From: Hydrogenophaga pseudoflava NBRC 102511
GTDB taxonomy: Bacteria; Pseudomonadota; Gammaproteobacteria; Burkholderiales; Burkholderiaceae_C
Length of the DNA: 64,000 nt
Direction of reading: 5' to 3'
Assembly: GCF_001592285.1 (NCBI RefSeq)
Contig: NZ_BCWQ01000009.1
Location: forward strand, 62,001 to 126,000
Positions 36,693-45,266 of this stretch are shown in pieces. Within the stretch, counting starts at the first letter, position 1. Every line of letters starts with the position of its first letter. The notes under the pieces were generated by a model, which had not been told where the DNA came from, searched no databases, and saw only the letters and a list, made by a program, of their open reading frames with translations. The translations under genes and the position numbers were made by a program.

Positions 36693-37703
36693 TCACGGAC
36701 GCCGCCGCTGCATGAATGCGACGGCGATGATCACGAAACCCTGCACCGCCGCGTTGAGGTACACGCTGATGATGCTGGTGAGGTTGAGGATGTTGCTGAT
36801 GACTGAGAGCAGGATGGCGCCCACCACGGTGCCGCCGATGCTGCCGGCGCCGCCGCGCAGCGCGGTGCCGCCCACGATGACGGCGGCGATGGCTTCGAGC
36901 TCCCACAGCAGGCCGGTGGTGGGCGAGGCCGAACCCAGGCGCGGCACGTAGAGCAGGGTGGCGATGCCCACGCACACGCCCAGCAGGGTGTAGGTCAGCA
37001 CCTTGGTGCGGTCCACGTCCACCGCGGCGTAGCGCGCTACCTGTTCGTTGGAACCGATGGCCTGCACGTAGCGGCCGTAGGCCGTGCGGTTGAGCAGCAG
37101 CGCGCCGCCGATGGCCACCAGCGCGAACACCCACACCGGGATCGGCACGCCCAGCAGGCTGCCGTAGTAGACCGGGCCGTAGGTGTCGGCGAGTGTGTCG
37201 TCCAGCGCCAGCGCGCCGCCTTCTGCGAAGTAGGTGAGGTAGGCGCGGAAGATGCCCAGCGTGCCCAGCGTGACGATGAAGGGCTCGATGCGACCGCGCG
37301 TGATGAGCAGGCCGTGCGCCAGGCCGAACAGCGCGCCCAGCAGCACCGCGGTGGCCATGCCCAGCATCACCACCGCCACCGGCGACCAGCCCAGCGGTGC
37401 GATCTTGTTCATGAGCAGGATGGTCACGCCCGCGATCAGCGCGGCCATGGAGCCCACGGAGAGGTCGATGCCGCCCGAGATGATCACGAAGCACATGCCC
37501 ACCGCGATGATGCCGATGAAGGCGGTGCGGGTGAGCACGTTCATGGCGTTGTCCAGCGTGGCGAACTCGCCGTTGAGCAGGGTGCCCGCGATGCACAGCA
37601 GCGCCAGGCCCAGCAGCGGGCCGAACGCAGGCAGGCGCAGCGCGCGGCCGGACCCGGTGGCGGACGGGGTCGTCCAGGGGGCGTCAGTGTGTTCCGGTGG
37701 CAT
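36693..37703 (-). CDS. sugar ABC transporter permease, RbsC-like
   Basis: A 336-residue inner-membrane permease of the ribose/xylose class (BPD_transp_2), with about nine or ten hydrophobic segments. [21 protein letters not shown] (about 57-77) and [22 protein letters not shown] are family signatures; [19 protein letters not shown] follows later. Its start lies inside the end of the ATPase gene (20-bp overlap), consistent with coupled synthesis. A second permease is not needed in this class, which works as a homodimer. Confidence 0.92.
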   Translation of the reverse strand: MPPEHTDAPWTTPSATGSGRALRLPAFGPLLGLALLCIAGTLLNGEFATLDNAMNVLTRTAFIGIIAVGMCFVIISGGIDLSVGSMAALIAGVTILLMNKIAPLGWSPVAVVMLGMATAVLLGALFGLAHGLLITRGRIEPFIVTLGTLGIFRAYLTYFAEGGALALDDTLADTYGPVYYGSLLGVPIPVWVFALVAIGGALLLNRTAYGRYVQAIGSNEQVARYAAVDVDRTKVLTYTLLGVCVGIATLLYVPRLGSASPTTGLLWELEAIAAVIVGGTALRGGAGSIGGTVVGAILLSVISNILNLTSIISVYLNAAVQGFVIIAVAFMQRRRP

Positions 37704-39192
37704 GGGCGATCAGCTCCTGTTCGTTCAGTTGGGCGGCCATCAGCGTGGCCTGCAGGCGGCCCGCGCGCATCACCGCGACGCGGTGGCACAGGCCGATGAG
37801 TTCCATGAGTTCGGACGAGATCACCACCACGGCCCGGCCCTCGTCGGCGAGACGGCGGATGAGCGCGTAGATCTCGCGCTTGGCGCCGATGTCCACGCCG
37901 CGTGTGGGTTCGTCGAGCACCACCACGCGCGGCCCGGGGTGCAGCACCTTGGCCAGCGCGAGCTTCTGCTGGTTGCCGCCCGAGAGCGAGCCCGCGGTCA
38001 CGTCGGGCGAACCGCAGCGGATGCCGAACTCGCGCACCGCCTGTTCCAGCGCCTGGCGCTCACTGGCCGGGTCCAGCCAGGGCTTCGCGTGGTGTTCGAG
38101 CGCCATCAGCGTGAGGTTCTGGCGCAGCCCGAAGTGCACATGCAGCCCGCGCCCCTTGCGGTCTTCGCTGAGGTAGGTCAGGCCGGCCTCGGCCGCGGCG
38201 CGCGGCGAGCGCGGCAGCACCGTACTGCCAGCCACGGACACCGCGCGCGCGTGGCGCTCGCGCAGGCCCAGCAGGCCCTCGAACAGCTCGGTGCGGCCCG
38301 CGCCCACCAGACCGGCGAAGCCGAACACCTCGCCCGCCCGCACCTCGAAGCTCACGTCCTGCGCCCAGCCGGGCACGCTCAGGTCCTGCACCGACAGCAG
38401 CACCGGCGCGTCGGCCGGCACGGCCCGGCGGGGCGGGTAGAGGTCCTCCAGCTCGCGGCCCACCATCAGGCTGGCCATCTGTGCCCGCGTGAGCGAGGCC
38501 GTGGGCTGGCGGGCCACCAGGCGGCCGTCGCGCATCACCACGACCTCCTCGGTGATGCGTTCCACCTCGTCGAGCTTGTGCGAGATGAAGACGATGGTCA
38601 CACCGTCGGCCTGGAGCCGCGCCACCAGCTCGAACAGCCGACCGGTCTCGCCGGGCGTCAGCGTGGCGGTGGGCTCGTCCATGATGAGCACGCGCGCCTT
38701 GCGCGAGAGCGCCTTGGCGATTTCGACCAGCTGCCGCTCGGCCACGATGAGGTCGCGCACGCGCGTGTCCGGGTCCACCTGGCCAAGGCCCACGTCGTCG
38801 AGCAGGCCGCGCGCGATGCCCCGCATCGCCGCGTCGTCGACGAACCAGCCGCGGCGCATCTCGTGGCCGAGGAACATGTTCTGCGCCACCGTGAGGTCTT
38901 CGGCGAGGTTGAACTCCTGGTGGATCAGCACGATGCCTTCGGCCTCGGCCGCGCGAGGTCCGTCGAACACCACGGCGCGGCCGTTGACCACGATCCCGCC
39001 TTCGCTGGGCGCCTCGTAGCCCGCGAGGATCTTCATGAGCGTGGACTTGCCCGCGCCGTTCTCGCCCAGCAGGCCGACGATGCGGCCGGGCTCGAACGCC
39101 AGGTCCACGCCGTGCAGCACCTGCACCGGTCCGAAGCGCTTGACGATGCCGCGCAGCTCGACGCGCACACCGGCGGTGTCGGGTGTGGTCAT
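37684..39192 (-). CDS. sugar ABC transporter ATP-binding protein, RbsA-like
   Basis: A 502-residue duplicated ABC ATPase. The first half has a full Walker A (GENGAGKST, 43-51) and DEPTATL; the second has the degenerate [10 protein letters not shown] in place of Walker A but a good signature [13 protein letters not shown] and DEPTRGVD, as usual for RbsA/XylG/MglA. The ATG (39190-39192) overlaps the stop of the ROK gene by one base (TGATG). It powers the adjacent RbsC-like permease. Confidence 0.93.
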   Translation of the reverse strand: MTTPDTAGVRVELRGIVKRFGPVQVLHGVDLAFEPGRIVGLLGENGAGKSTLMKILAGYEAPSEGGIVVNGRAVVFDGPRAAEAEGIVLIHQEFNLAEDLTVAQNMFLGHEMRRGWFVDDAAMRGIARGLLDDVGLGQVDPDTRVRDLIVAERQLVEIAKALSRKARVLIMDEPTATLTPGETGRLFELVARLQADGVTIVFISHKLDEVERITEEVVVMRDGRLVARQPTASLTRAQMASLMVGRELEDLYPPRRAVPADAPVLLSVQDLSVPGWAQDVSFEVRAGEVFGFAGLVGAGRTELFEGLLGLRERHARAVSVAGSTVLPRSPRAAAEAGLTYLSEDRKGRGLHVHFGLRQNLTLMALEHHAKPWLDPASERQALEQAVREFGIRCGSPDVTAGSLSGGNQQKLALAKVLHPGPRVVVLDEPTRGVDIGAKREIYALIRRLADEGRAVVVISSELMELIGLCHRVAVMRAGRLQATLMAAQLNEQELIAHATGTH

Positions 39193-40388
39193 CAGGCCAC
39201 CTCCATCCGGCGCAGGCTTTCCTGCATGGCGAGCACGCCCGCGCCGATCAGGCCGGCGCGTTCGCCCAGCGGCGTGTACTGGATCTCGAGGTGGCGCGTG
39301 GAGAGCGCCAGCGAGCGGTGGTAGACGCTCTGGCGCACGGCGGCCAGGAACAGCGGCCCCACGCGCGTGATGCCGCCGCCGATGAACACGTGCGACGGAT
39401 TGAAGAAGTTCACCACCGAGGCGAGCATCTGCCCCACATAGGCGCCCGAGCGCTGGATCACCTGGTTGGCGGCCAGGTCGCCGCCGCGGCTGGCCTCGGC
39501 CACGTCCTGCAGGCGCAGGCCGCCGCGCTCGGCGATCAGGCGCGCGAGCAGTGGGCTCTGGCCGGCCTCGGCGGCCTCGGCCGCCATGCGCGCGATGGCC
39601 GGGCCGGCGGCCATGGCCTCGACGCAGCCCAGGTTGCCGCAGTGGCAGCGCGGGCCATCGGGCACCACGCAGATGTGCCCCACGTCGCCGGCCGAGCCGT
39701 TGGCGCCGCGGTAGACCTGGCCGTGGCAGACCACGCCGCAGCCGATGCCGGTGCCCACCTTCACCACCAGGAAGTTCTGCAGCCCGCGCTGCATGCGCCA
39801 GAGCTCGCCCAGCGCCATCACGTTGACGTCGTTGTCGACGAACACGGGGGCGGTGAAGTCGCTGGCCAGGTCGTCCCGGATGGAATAGGTGTCCCACTGC
39901 GGCATCAGCGGCGGGTTCACGAGCTGGCCGCTGTCGAAGTCCACCGGGCCGGGCAGGCCGATGCCGATGGCGATGACCTGGCGCGCCTGCAGGCCGCACT
40001 GCGTGAGCAGCTCGCGCATCAGCGCACGGATGCGCGAGAGGATGGGCACCGGGCCGTCGCGCACGTCGGCCGGCTCGCTGTGGTGGGCCATCACGGTCAG
40101 GTCGGGGCTGAGCACGCCCACCTCCAGCCCGGTGGCGCCCACGGCCACACCGATCAGCACGCCCAGGCTGCGGCTCAGGCGCAGGGTCTCGGCGCGCCGT
40201 CCGCCGGTGCCCACCTGTTCACCGGTGTGTTCCAGCAGGCCCTGTTCGAGCAGCTCGGCCACCGCGGCGTTGGCGCGGGTCTTGGAGAACGAGGACGCCG
40301 TCGCGAGCGCGTCGCGCGAGATCCCGCTGGACCAGAACACGTGGTCCAGCACGGTGCGTTCGCCGCTTTTCAGTTCTTTCCAGATCAC
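39192..40388 (-). CDS. ROK family transcriptional regulator
   Basis: A 398-residue NagC/XylR-type repressor. Winged helix at about 10-70 (ISRDALATASSFSKTRANAAV), then a ROK sugar-kinase-like domain with DNDVNVMALGE, VGTGIGCGVV and the zinc motif CHCGNLGCVE (about 230-239). It is the first gene of the sugar operon, directly coupled to the ATPase gene, so it controls its own transcript. Two inverted repeats lie 60-106 bp upstream. The effector is presumably the imported sugar or a product. Confidence 0.93.
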   Translation of the reverse strand: MIWKELKSGERTVLDHVFWSSGISRDALATASSFSKTRANAAVAELLEQGLLEHTGEQVGTGGRRAETLRLSRSLGVLIGVAVGATGLEVGVLSPDLTVMAHHSEPADVRDGPVPILSRIRALMRELLTQCGLQARQVIAIGIGLPGPVDFDSGQLVNPPLMPQWDTYSIRDDLASDFTAPVFVDNDVNVMALGELWRMQRGLQNFLVVKVGTGIGCGVVCHGQVYRGANGSAGDVGHICVVPDGPRCHCGNLGCVEAMAAGPAIARMAAEAAEAGQSPLLARLIAERGGLRLQDVAEASRGGDLAANQVIQRSGAYVGQMLASVVNFFNPSHVFIGGGITRVGPLFLAAVRQSVYHRSLALSTRHLEIQYTPLGERAGLIGAGVLAMQESLRRMEVA

Positions 40389-40448
40389 TGGCTTGTCTCC
40401 TTCGACGCACCACCATCGCCGGGTGGCACTTGGGGAAGGATGCTAGGT

Positions 40449-40494
40449 GGTCGAATTCGACCCGACAAGATCAAAGTTAGACCCAAAACGGGTC
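40449..40494. promoter_or_regulatory. two inverted repeats upstream of the ROK gene
   Basis: GGTCGAATTCGACC (40449-40462) is a perfect 14-bp palindrome. GACCC (40480-40484) and GGGTC (40490-40494) form a second dyad with a 5-bp spacer. Both lie just upstream of the ROK gene in AT-rich sequence and share the GGTC/GACC half-site, so they are good candidates for autoregulatory operators. Confidence 0.5.
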
Positions 40495-40546
40495 AATCAA
40501 AGCGGATCAATCAGGTCGTAGGCAGATCACCGGCATCAATTCGCCA

Positions 40547-40578
40547 GATCCGGACAGCCCCCTGCCGGACCCGGACAG
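40547..40578 (+). promoter_or_regulatory. direct repeats, candidate AraC-type activator site
   Basis: GATCCGGACAG (40547-40557) and GACCCGGACAG (40568-40578) are 11-bp direct repeats with one mismatch, spaced 21 bp start to start, so both face the same side of the helix. They lie about 100 bp before the esterase gene, with TAGACT at 40599-40604 as a possible -10. Tandem direct repeats abutting a promoter are the typical target of AraC activators; such a gene lies directly after the esterase. Confidence 0.5.
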
Positions 40579-40676
40579 GCTTTCACCCACCCGCTTCCTA
40601 GACTGGGTCGCACCTGCCATCCGGTGAGCTGCGGCCCGGTGCGGGTGTTCCGAACAGCCGCGCGATGGAGACAGAC

Positions 40677-41864
40677 ATGACGACGACCAGGATGAACACC
40701 GCGCTGGACGCGGTGCTGCAGCAGAACGTGGGCCGCCACGGTGGCTCCCCGGGGGTGGTGGCCATGGCCACCGGCCGCGAGCGCAACTTCTACGAAGGCG
40801 CGGCGGGCGTGCGCGAGCTGGGCAAGGACGGGGCCATGACCACCGACACGGTGCTCGCCCTCTTTTCCACCACCAAGGCGCTGGCCGGCGTGTGCCTGAT
40901 GCAGCTGGTGGAGGAGGGCCTGGTGCGCCTGGACGACCCGGCGGGTCACTACGTGCCGGAGATCGACGAACTGCAGGTGCTGGACGGTTTCGACGCCGAC
41001 GGCCAGCCCCGGACGCGCGCGCCCCGGCGGCGCATCACCCTCAACGACCTGATGCTGCACACCTCGGGCCTTGGCTACGAGTTCTTCAGCCACGACGACC
41101 TGCGGTTCCGCACGGCCCGGGGCATTCCCACCGTGGTGTCGAGCTCGCTGCCGTCGATCCGCACCGTGCTGCTGCACGACCCCGGCGCGGCATGGACCTA
41201 CGGCGTGAACATGGACTGGGCGGGCCTGGTGATCGAGAACTTGCGCGGCCGGCGCCTGGGCGAGGTGATGCGCGAGCGCGTGTTCGAGCCGCTGGGCATG
41301 CAGGACATTGCCTTCACCATGAACGAATCGATGGCGCAGCGCCGCGCGACCATCCACGACCGTGCGGCGGACGGCCGGCTCACGCCGCTGCCCGATCTGG
41401 CCCTGCCCCAGCCGGCCGTGATGGACTGTGGCGGGCACGGTCTGTACGGGACGGTGGGCGAGTACATGAAGTTCATCCGCATGATGCTCAACGACGGGGC
41501 GGGGCCGCACGGCCGCGTGCTGCGGCCCGAGACGGTGGCCGCCATGTGCCAGGACGGCCTGGCCGCCATGGGCCTGTCGGCGGGTGGCTGGACCAGCTCC
41601 ATTCCCTCGCTCAGCAACACGGGCGAGTTCTTCCCCGGCACCGACAAGGGCTGGGGCCACACCTTCATGCTCAACCGCGAAGCCACCCCCAGCGGCCGCC
41701 CCGCCGGGTCACCGATGTGGGCGGGGCTGGCCAACTGCTACTACTGGATCGACCGGAAGAACGGCATCGGCGGTTACTGGGGCACGCAGATCCTGCCGTT
41801 CCAGGACACGGCCTCCTACCCCGGGTTTGTGGAGTTCGAGACCGCGGTCTACCATCACCGCTGA
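40677..41864 (+). CDS. serine hydrolase, class C beta-lactamase fold (EstB-like esterase)
   Basis: A 395-residue penicillin-binding-protein-like hydrolase. The nucleophile motif Ser64-T-T-Lys67 (FSTTKALAG) and Tyr175 in TYGVN are present; HTSGLGYEFF is the usual family stretch. There is no signal peptide, which favours a cytoplasmic esterase of the EstB type rather than a beta-lactamase. The ATG at 40677 is spaced correctly from GGAG; the ATG at 40665 is too close upstream of that site. An AraC regulator follows 35 bp later and probably activates it. Confidence 0.88.
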   Translation: MTTTRMNTALDAVLQQNVGRHGGSPGVVAMATGRERNFYEGAAGVRELGKDGAMTTDTVLALFSTTKALAGVCLMQLVEEGLVRLDDPAGHYVPEIDELQVLDGFDADGQPRTRAPRRRITLNDLMLHTSGLGYEFFSHDDLRFRTARGIPTVVSSSLPSIRTVLLHDPGAAWTYGVNMDWAGLVIENLRGRRLGEVMRERVFEPLGMQDIAFTMNESMAQRRATIHDRAADGRLTPLPDLALPQPAVMDCGGHGLYGTVGEYMKFIRMMLNDGAGPHGRVLRPETVAAMCQDGLAAMGLSAGGWTSSIPSLSNTGEFFPGTDKGWGHTFMLNREATPSGRPAGSPMWAGLANCYYWIDRKNGIGGYWGTQILPFQDTASYPGFVEFETAVYHHR

Positions 41865-41898
41865 TCCGGGGCGAAGCCGCGGCAAAGGAGACACCCCC

Positions 41899-42918
41899 AT
41901 GGACGCCATCCGCGATGTGCTGGTCCACGACGCCCACGGGCGCCCGAGCACGCGCCACCGCCTGGTGGCCTCCAGCGAGTGGGACGACATCCGCCGGTGG
42001 TCGGACCAGGTCTACATGCCCTACACCGTCACCCCGCTGGGCAAGGCCCGGCGCCCGGACTCGGTGCTCGATGCGACCCGGATCGGCCACTTCACACTCA
42101 GCCGCTTCAAGTACGGCATCCCGGTGAACATCAAGGACTTTTCGCCCGAGGCCGGCACCGGCATGGTGCTGACCACGCTGAGAGGCGCGGCGCGCCACTG
42201 GAGTGCGCCGCGCGCGTTCAGCGACACGGGGGTGGGCGATGCCTTCGTGGTCGACAACTCGCGCACCCCCTACTGGGTGGACTTCGACCCCGGGCACCTG
42301 CAGGTGAACCTGACCTTCGAACACGACGCCCTGGACCGCCTGCACGAGCGCTGGTTTGGCGGCCCGGCCGACGACCGCCTGTGGCGGCGCAGCTTCCGCC
42401 TGGGCGGGGCGGGCTCGCCGTGGATCGGGCTGCTGAACTACGTCTGCCAGTGCGTCACCCACATGCCCGAGGCGGTGCAGGACGGTCCCCTGGGACGGCA
42501 TCTGGAGGAGATGATCGGTGTGCACCTGCTCACGCAGTGGCGCGCGCACCTGGACCGGCCGGTCGTGCAGAACGAGTACCGGCTGGCGCCGCGCCATGTG
42601 CTGGCCGCGGAGCGGCACATCCGAGAACACGCGCGGCATGCGCCCACGCTGGGTGAACTGGCGGCGGTGGCCGGCGTCAGCGTGCGGTCGCTGAGCCAGG
42701 CGTTCCGCGAATACCGGGGCTGCACGCCCATGGAGGCGCTGCGCGAACAGCGCCTGCAGGGTGTGCGGGCCGAGCTGCTGCTGGCCCAGCCCGGTGCCAC
42801 CGTGCGGTCGGTCGCCGCAGACTGGGGATTTGCCCACTTCGGCCACTTCGCAAGGCTGTTCCGCCAGCGCTTCGGCGAACTGCCGGCCACCTCGCTGCGG
42901 CGACACCGTCTGCAGTGA
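41899..42918 (+). CDS. AraC family regulator
   Basis: A 339-residue activator with an AraC_binding_2-type N-terminal domain (about 30-215, with the conserved FDPGHLQVNLTFEHDALDRL) and a C-terminal double HTH at about 235-335 (PTLGELAAVAGVSVRSLSQAFREY, VRSVAADWGFAHFGHFARLFRQRFG). Family members with this domain respond to aromatic acids or ester products. It is in the same transcript as the esterase and has a strong AAAGGAG site. It probably binds the direct repeats upstream of the esterase. Confidence 0.92.
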   Translation: MDAIRDVLVHDAHGRPSTRHRLVASSEWDDIRRWSDQVYMPYTVTPLGKARRPDSVLDATRIGHFTLSRFKYGIPVNIKDFSPEAGTGMVLTTLRGAARHWSAPRAFSDTGVGDAFVVDNSRTPYWVDFDPGHLQVNLTFEHDALDRLHERWFGGPADDRLWRRSFRLGGAGSPWIGLLNYVCQCVTHMPEAVQDGPLGRHLEEMIGVHLLTQWRAHLDRPVVQNEYRLAPRHVLAAERHIREHARHAPTLGELAAVAGVSVRSLSQAFREYRGCTPMEALREQRLQGVRAELLLAQPGATVRSVAADWGFAHFGHFARLFRQRFGELPATSLRRHRLQ

Positions 42919-42956
42919 CCAGGTGTCGAACCGGGCACCAGGCCCGGCCGCGGTGA

Positions 42957-45266
42957 TCAGGCCAGGCTGTTCAGCACCTCTTCGGCCGTGGCCGGCGCGT
43001 TCATGGCCTCCGGCCGCCCGCCGGCCTGGGCCACGGCGTCGCGCAGCGCCTCGAACACGCTGATCGCCAGCATGAACGGCGGCTCGCCCACGGCCTTGCT
43101 GCCGTGCACGTTGTCCTCGCGGTTGGGTTCGGGCCAGAGGTCCACCTTGAAGTGCGCGGGGATGTCGCCCGTGGCCGGGATCTTGTAGGTGCTGGGTGCG
43201 TGGGTCTGCAGGTAGCCCTTGCCATTCCACACCAGCTGCTCGGTGGTCAGCCAGCCCATGCCCTGCACGAAGCCCCCTTCGATCTGGCCGATGTCGATGG
43301 CCGGGTTGATGCTGCGGCCCACGTCGTGCAGGATGTCCACGGCCAGCACGCGGCTCTCTCCGGTCAGCGTGTCGATGGCGACCTCGGTCACCGCCGCGCC
43401 GTAGGCGAAGTAGTAGAAGGGCCGGCCCAGCATGGTGACCTTGTCGTAGTGGATCTTGGGCGTGCGGTAGAAGCCGTCGCTCCAGAGCTGGATGCGGTTG
43501 GCATACGCCGCGCCCACCACCGATTCCCAGCTGCGCGTGGTCTTCTCGGTGATGACCTGCCCGTTTTCGAAGCGCACCGCGCCCGCGCCCACGCCGTCCA
43601 GCCCGGCCACGAAGGCCGCGAGGTTCTGGCGCACCTGGCGCGCGGCGAACTGGGCCGCACGGCCGTTCAGGTCGGTGCCGCTGCTGGCGGCGGTGGCGCT
43701 GGCGTTGGGCACCTTGCTGGTGTCGCTGGCGGTGCTGAGCACGCGCTCGAAGGGCACGCCCAGCTCGTCGGCCACGATGGCCGCGACCTTGGTGTTCAGG
43801 CCCTGGCCCATCTCGGTGCCGCCGTGGTTCACCTGCACGCTGCCGTCGGTGTAGACGTGCACCAGCGCACCCGCCTGGTTGAACAGCGTGGCGGTGAAGC
43901 TGATGCCGAACTTGACCGGCGTCAGCGAGATGCCGCGCTTGATGACCGGGCTGCTCGCGTTCCACTGCGCGATCTGCTCGGCGCGCTCGCGGTAGCCGCT
44001 GGTGAGCGCCAGCTGCGTCATGAGCGGTTCGAGGATGTTGTCTTCCACCGTCATCTGGTAGTGCGTGACGTTGCGCTCGGTGATGCCGTAGAGGTTGGCC
44101 AGCCGCACGTCCAGCGCGTCGATGCCCAAGTGGCGCGCGATGTCGCCCATGATGCGTTCGATGACGATCACGCCCTGCGGGCCGCCGAAGCCGCGGTAGG
44201 CGGTGTGGCTCTGGGTGTTGGTCTTGCAGCGGTAGGAGTGGATGGCGACGTCTTCGAGGAAGTAGGCGTTGTCGGCGTGGAAGATGGCGCGGTCGGCCAC
44301 CGGGCCCGAGAGGTCGGCGCTGAAGCCGCAGTTGGCCAGCATGTCCAGCTCCAGCCCGCAGAGGCGGCCGCGGTCGTCGAAGCCGACGCGGTAGCTGTAG
44401 GCGAACGGGTGGCGCTTGCCGGTGACCATGAAGTCGTCGTCGCGGTCCAGGCGCAGCTTGACCGGCCGGCGCAGCTTGTTCGCGGCGATGGCGGCCCACA
44501 CCGCCAGATGCCCGGCCTGCGTCTCCTTGCCGCCGAAACCACCGCCCATGCGCCGGCATTCCACCGTGACCGCGTGGTTGGACAGGCCCAGCGCGTGCGA
44601 GACCCAGTGCTGCACCTCGCCCGGGTGCTGGGTGCTGCTCCAGACCCACCACTGCTGCTGCTCCAGCGGCAGCACGTAGGCGATCTGGCCTTCGAGGTAG
44701 AAGTGTTCCTGACCGCCGACCTCGAACGCGCCGGCCAGCGTGTGCGGCGCCTTCTGCAGCGCGGCCGCCGCATCGCCGCGTGTCACGTGCACCGGCGGCA
44801 GCACATAACTTTGCTTGGCATGCGCCTGCTGCGGCGTGAGCACCGGCTCCAGCGCCTCGATGTCCCACTTCACCAGGCGGGCCGCGCGGCGCGCGGTCAT
44901 CACGTCGTCGGCCACGATCAGGCCGCCGACCTGACCCAGGAACTGCACCGTGCCCTGAGCGAAGACGGGTTCGTCGTGGGCGAAGGCGGCGAGCATCTGG
45001 TCCCCCGGGATGTCGTCGGGACCGATGAAGGCATGCACGCCGGGCACGGCCAGGGCGGCGGAGGCGTCGATGCCTCGGAGCACCCCGTGCGCCACCGGCG
45101 AGCACACCGGCGCGGCGTGCAGGGTGCCGCGCACCTCGGGGATGTCGTCGATGTAGGTGGCGGCGCCGGCCACCTGGGCGCGGGCGCTTTCGTGAAAGCG
45201 CGAGACGCCGGCTGCGGTGGTGGCGGGCGTGTTGTCCACCACGAGCTTGAGATCCGGTGCGTTCAT
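42957..45266 (-). CDS. xdhB: xanthine dehydrogenase, molybdopterin subunit
   Basis: A 769-residue large subunit that oxidises hypoxanthine and xanthine to urate. Molybdopterin-binding motifs are GGGFGGKE (about 240-247), AYRGFGGPQG, and EMGQGLNTKVAAIVADELGV; the catalytic Glu is in AVGEPPFML near the end. It overlaps xdhA by four bases (ATGA). The insertion chaperone gene xdhC usually follows xdhB, but here the next gene is a convergent AraC regulator. It sits beside purine importer and deaminase genes, which supports a purine substrate. Confidence 0.94.
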   Translation of the reverse strand: MNAPDLKLVVDNTPATTAAGVSRFHESARAQVAGAATYIDDIPEVRGTLHAAPVCSPVAHGVLRGIDASAALAVPGVHAFIGPDDIPGDQMLAAFAHDEPVFAQGTVQFLGQVGGLIVADDVMTARRAARLVKWDIEALEPVLTPQQAHAKQSYVLPPVHVTRGDAAAALQKAPHTLAGAFEVGGQEHFYLEGQIAYVLPLEQQQWWVWSSTQHPGEVQHWVSHALGLSNHAVTVECRRMGGGFGGKETQAGHLAVWAAIAANKLRRPVKLRLDRDDDFMVTGKRHPFAYSYRVGFDDRGRLCGLELDMLANCGFSADLSGPVADRAIFHADNAYFLEDVAIHSYRCKTNTQSHTAYRGFGGPQGVIVIERIMGDIARHLGIDALDVRLANLYGITERNVTHYQMTVEDNILEPLMTQLALTSGYRERAEQIAQWNASSPVIKRGISLTPVKFGISFTATLFNQAGALVHVYTDGSVQVNHGGTEMGQGLNTKVAAIVADELGVPFERVLSTASDTSKVPNASATAASSGTDLNGRAAQFAARQVRQNLAAFVAGLDGVGAGAVRFENGQVITEKTTRSWESVVGAAYANRIQLWSDGFYRTPKIHYDKVTMLGRPFYYFAYGAAVTEVAIDTLTGESRVLAVDILHDVGRSINPAIDIGQIEGGFVQGMGWLTTEQLVWNGKGYLQTHAPSTYKIPATGDIPAHFKVDLWPEPNREDNVHGSKAVGEPPFMLAISVFEALRDAVAQAGGRPEAMNAPATAEEVLNSLA

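Noticed and set aside
37252-39324. A 690-codon plus-strand frame across the sugar ABC permease and ATPase genes
   Set aside because: Composition is that of an antisense shadow (Arg/His/Ala-rich), and both minus-strand genes have complete family motifs.
40665-40676. Earlier ATG for the esterase
   Set aside because: The GGAG ribosome-binding site lies inside these codons and is correctly spaced for the ATG at 40677.
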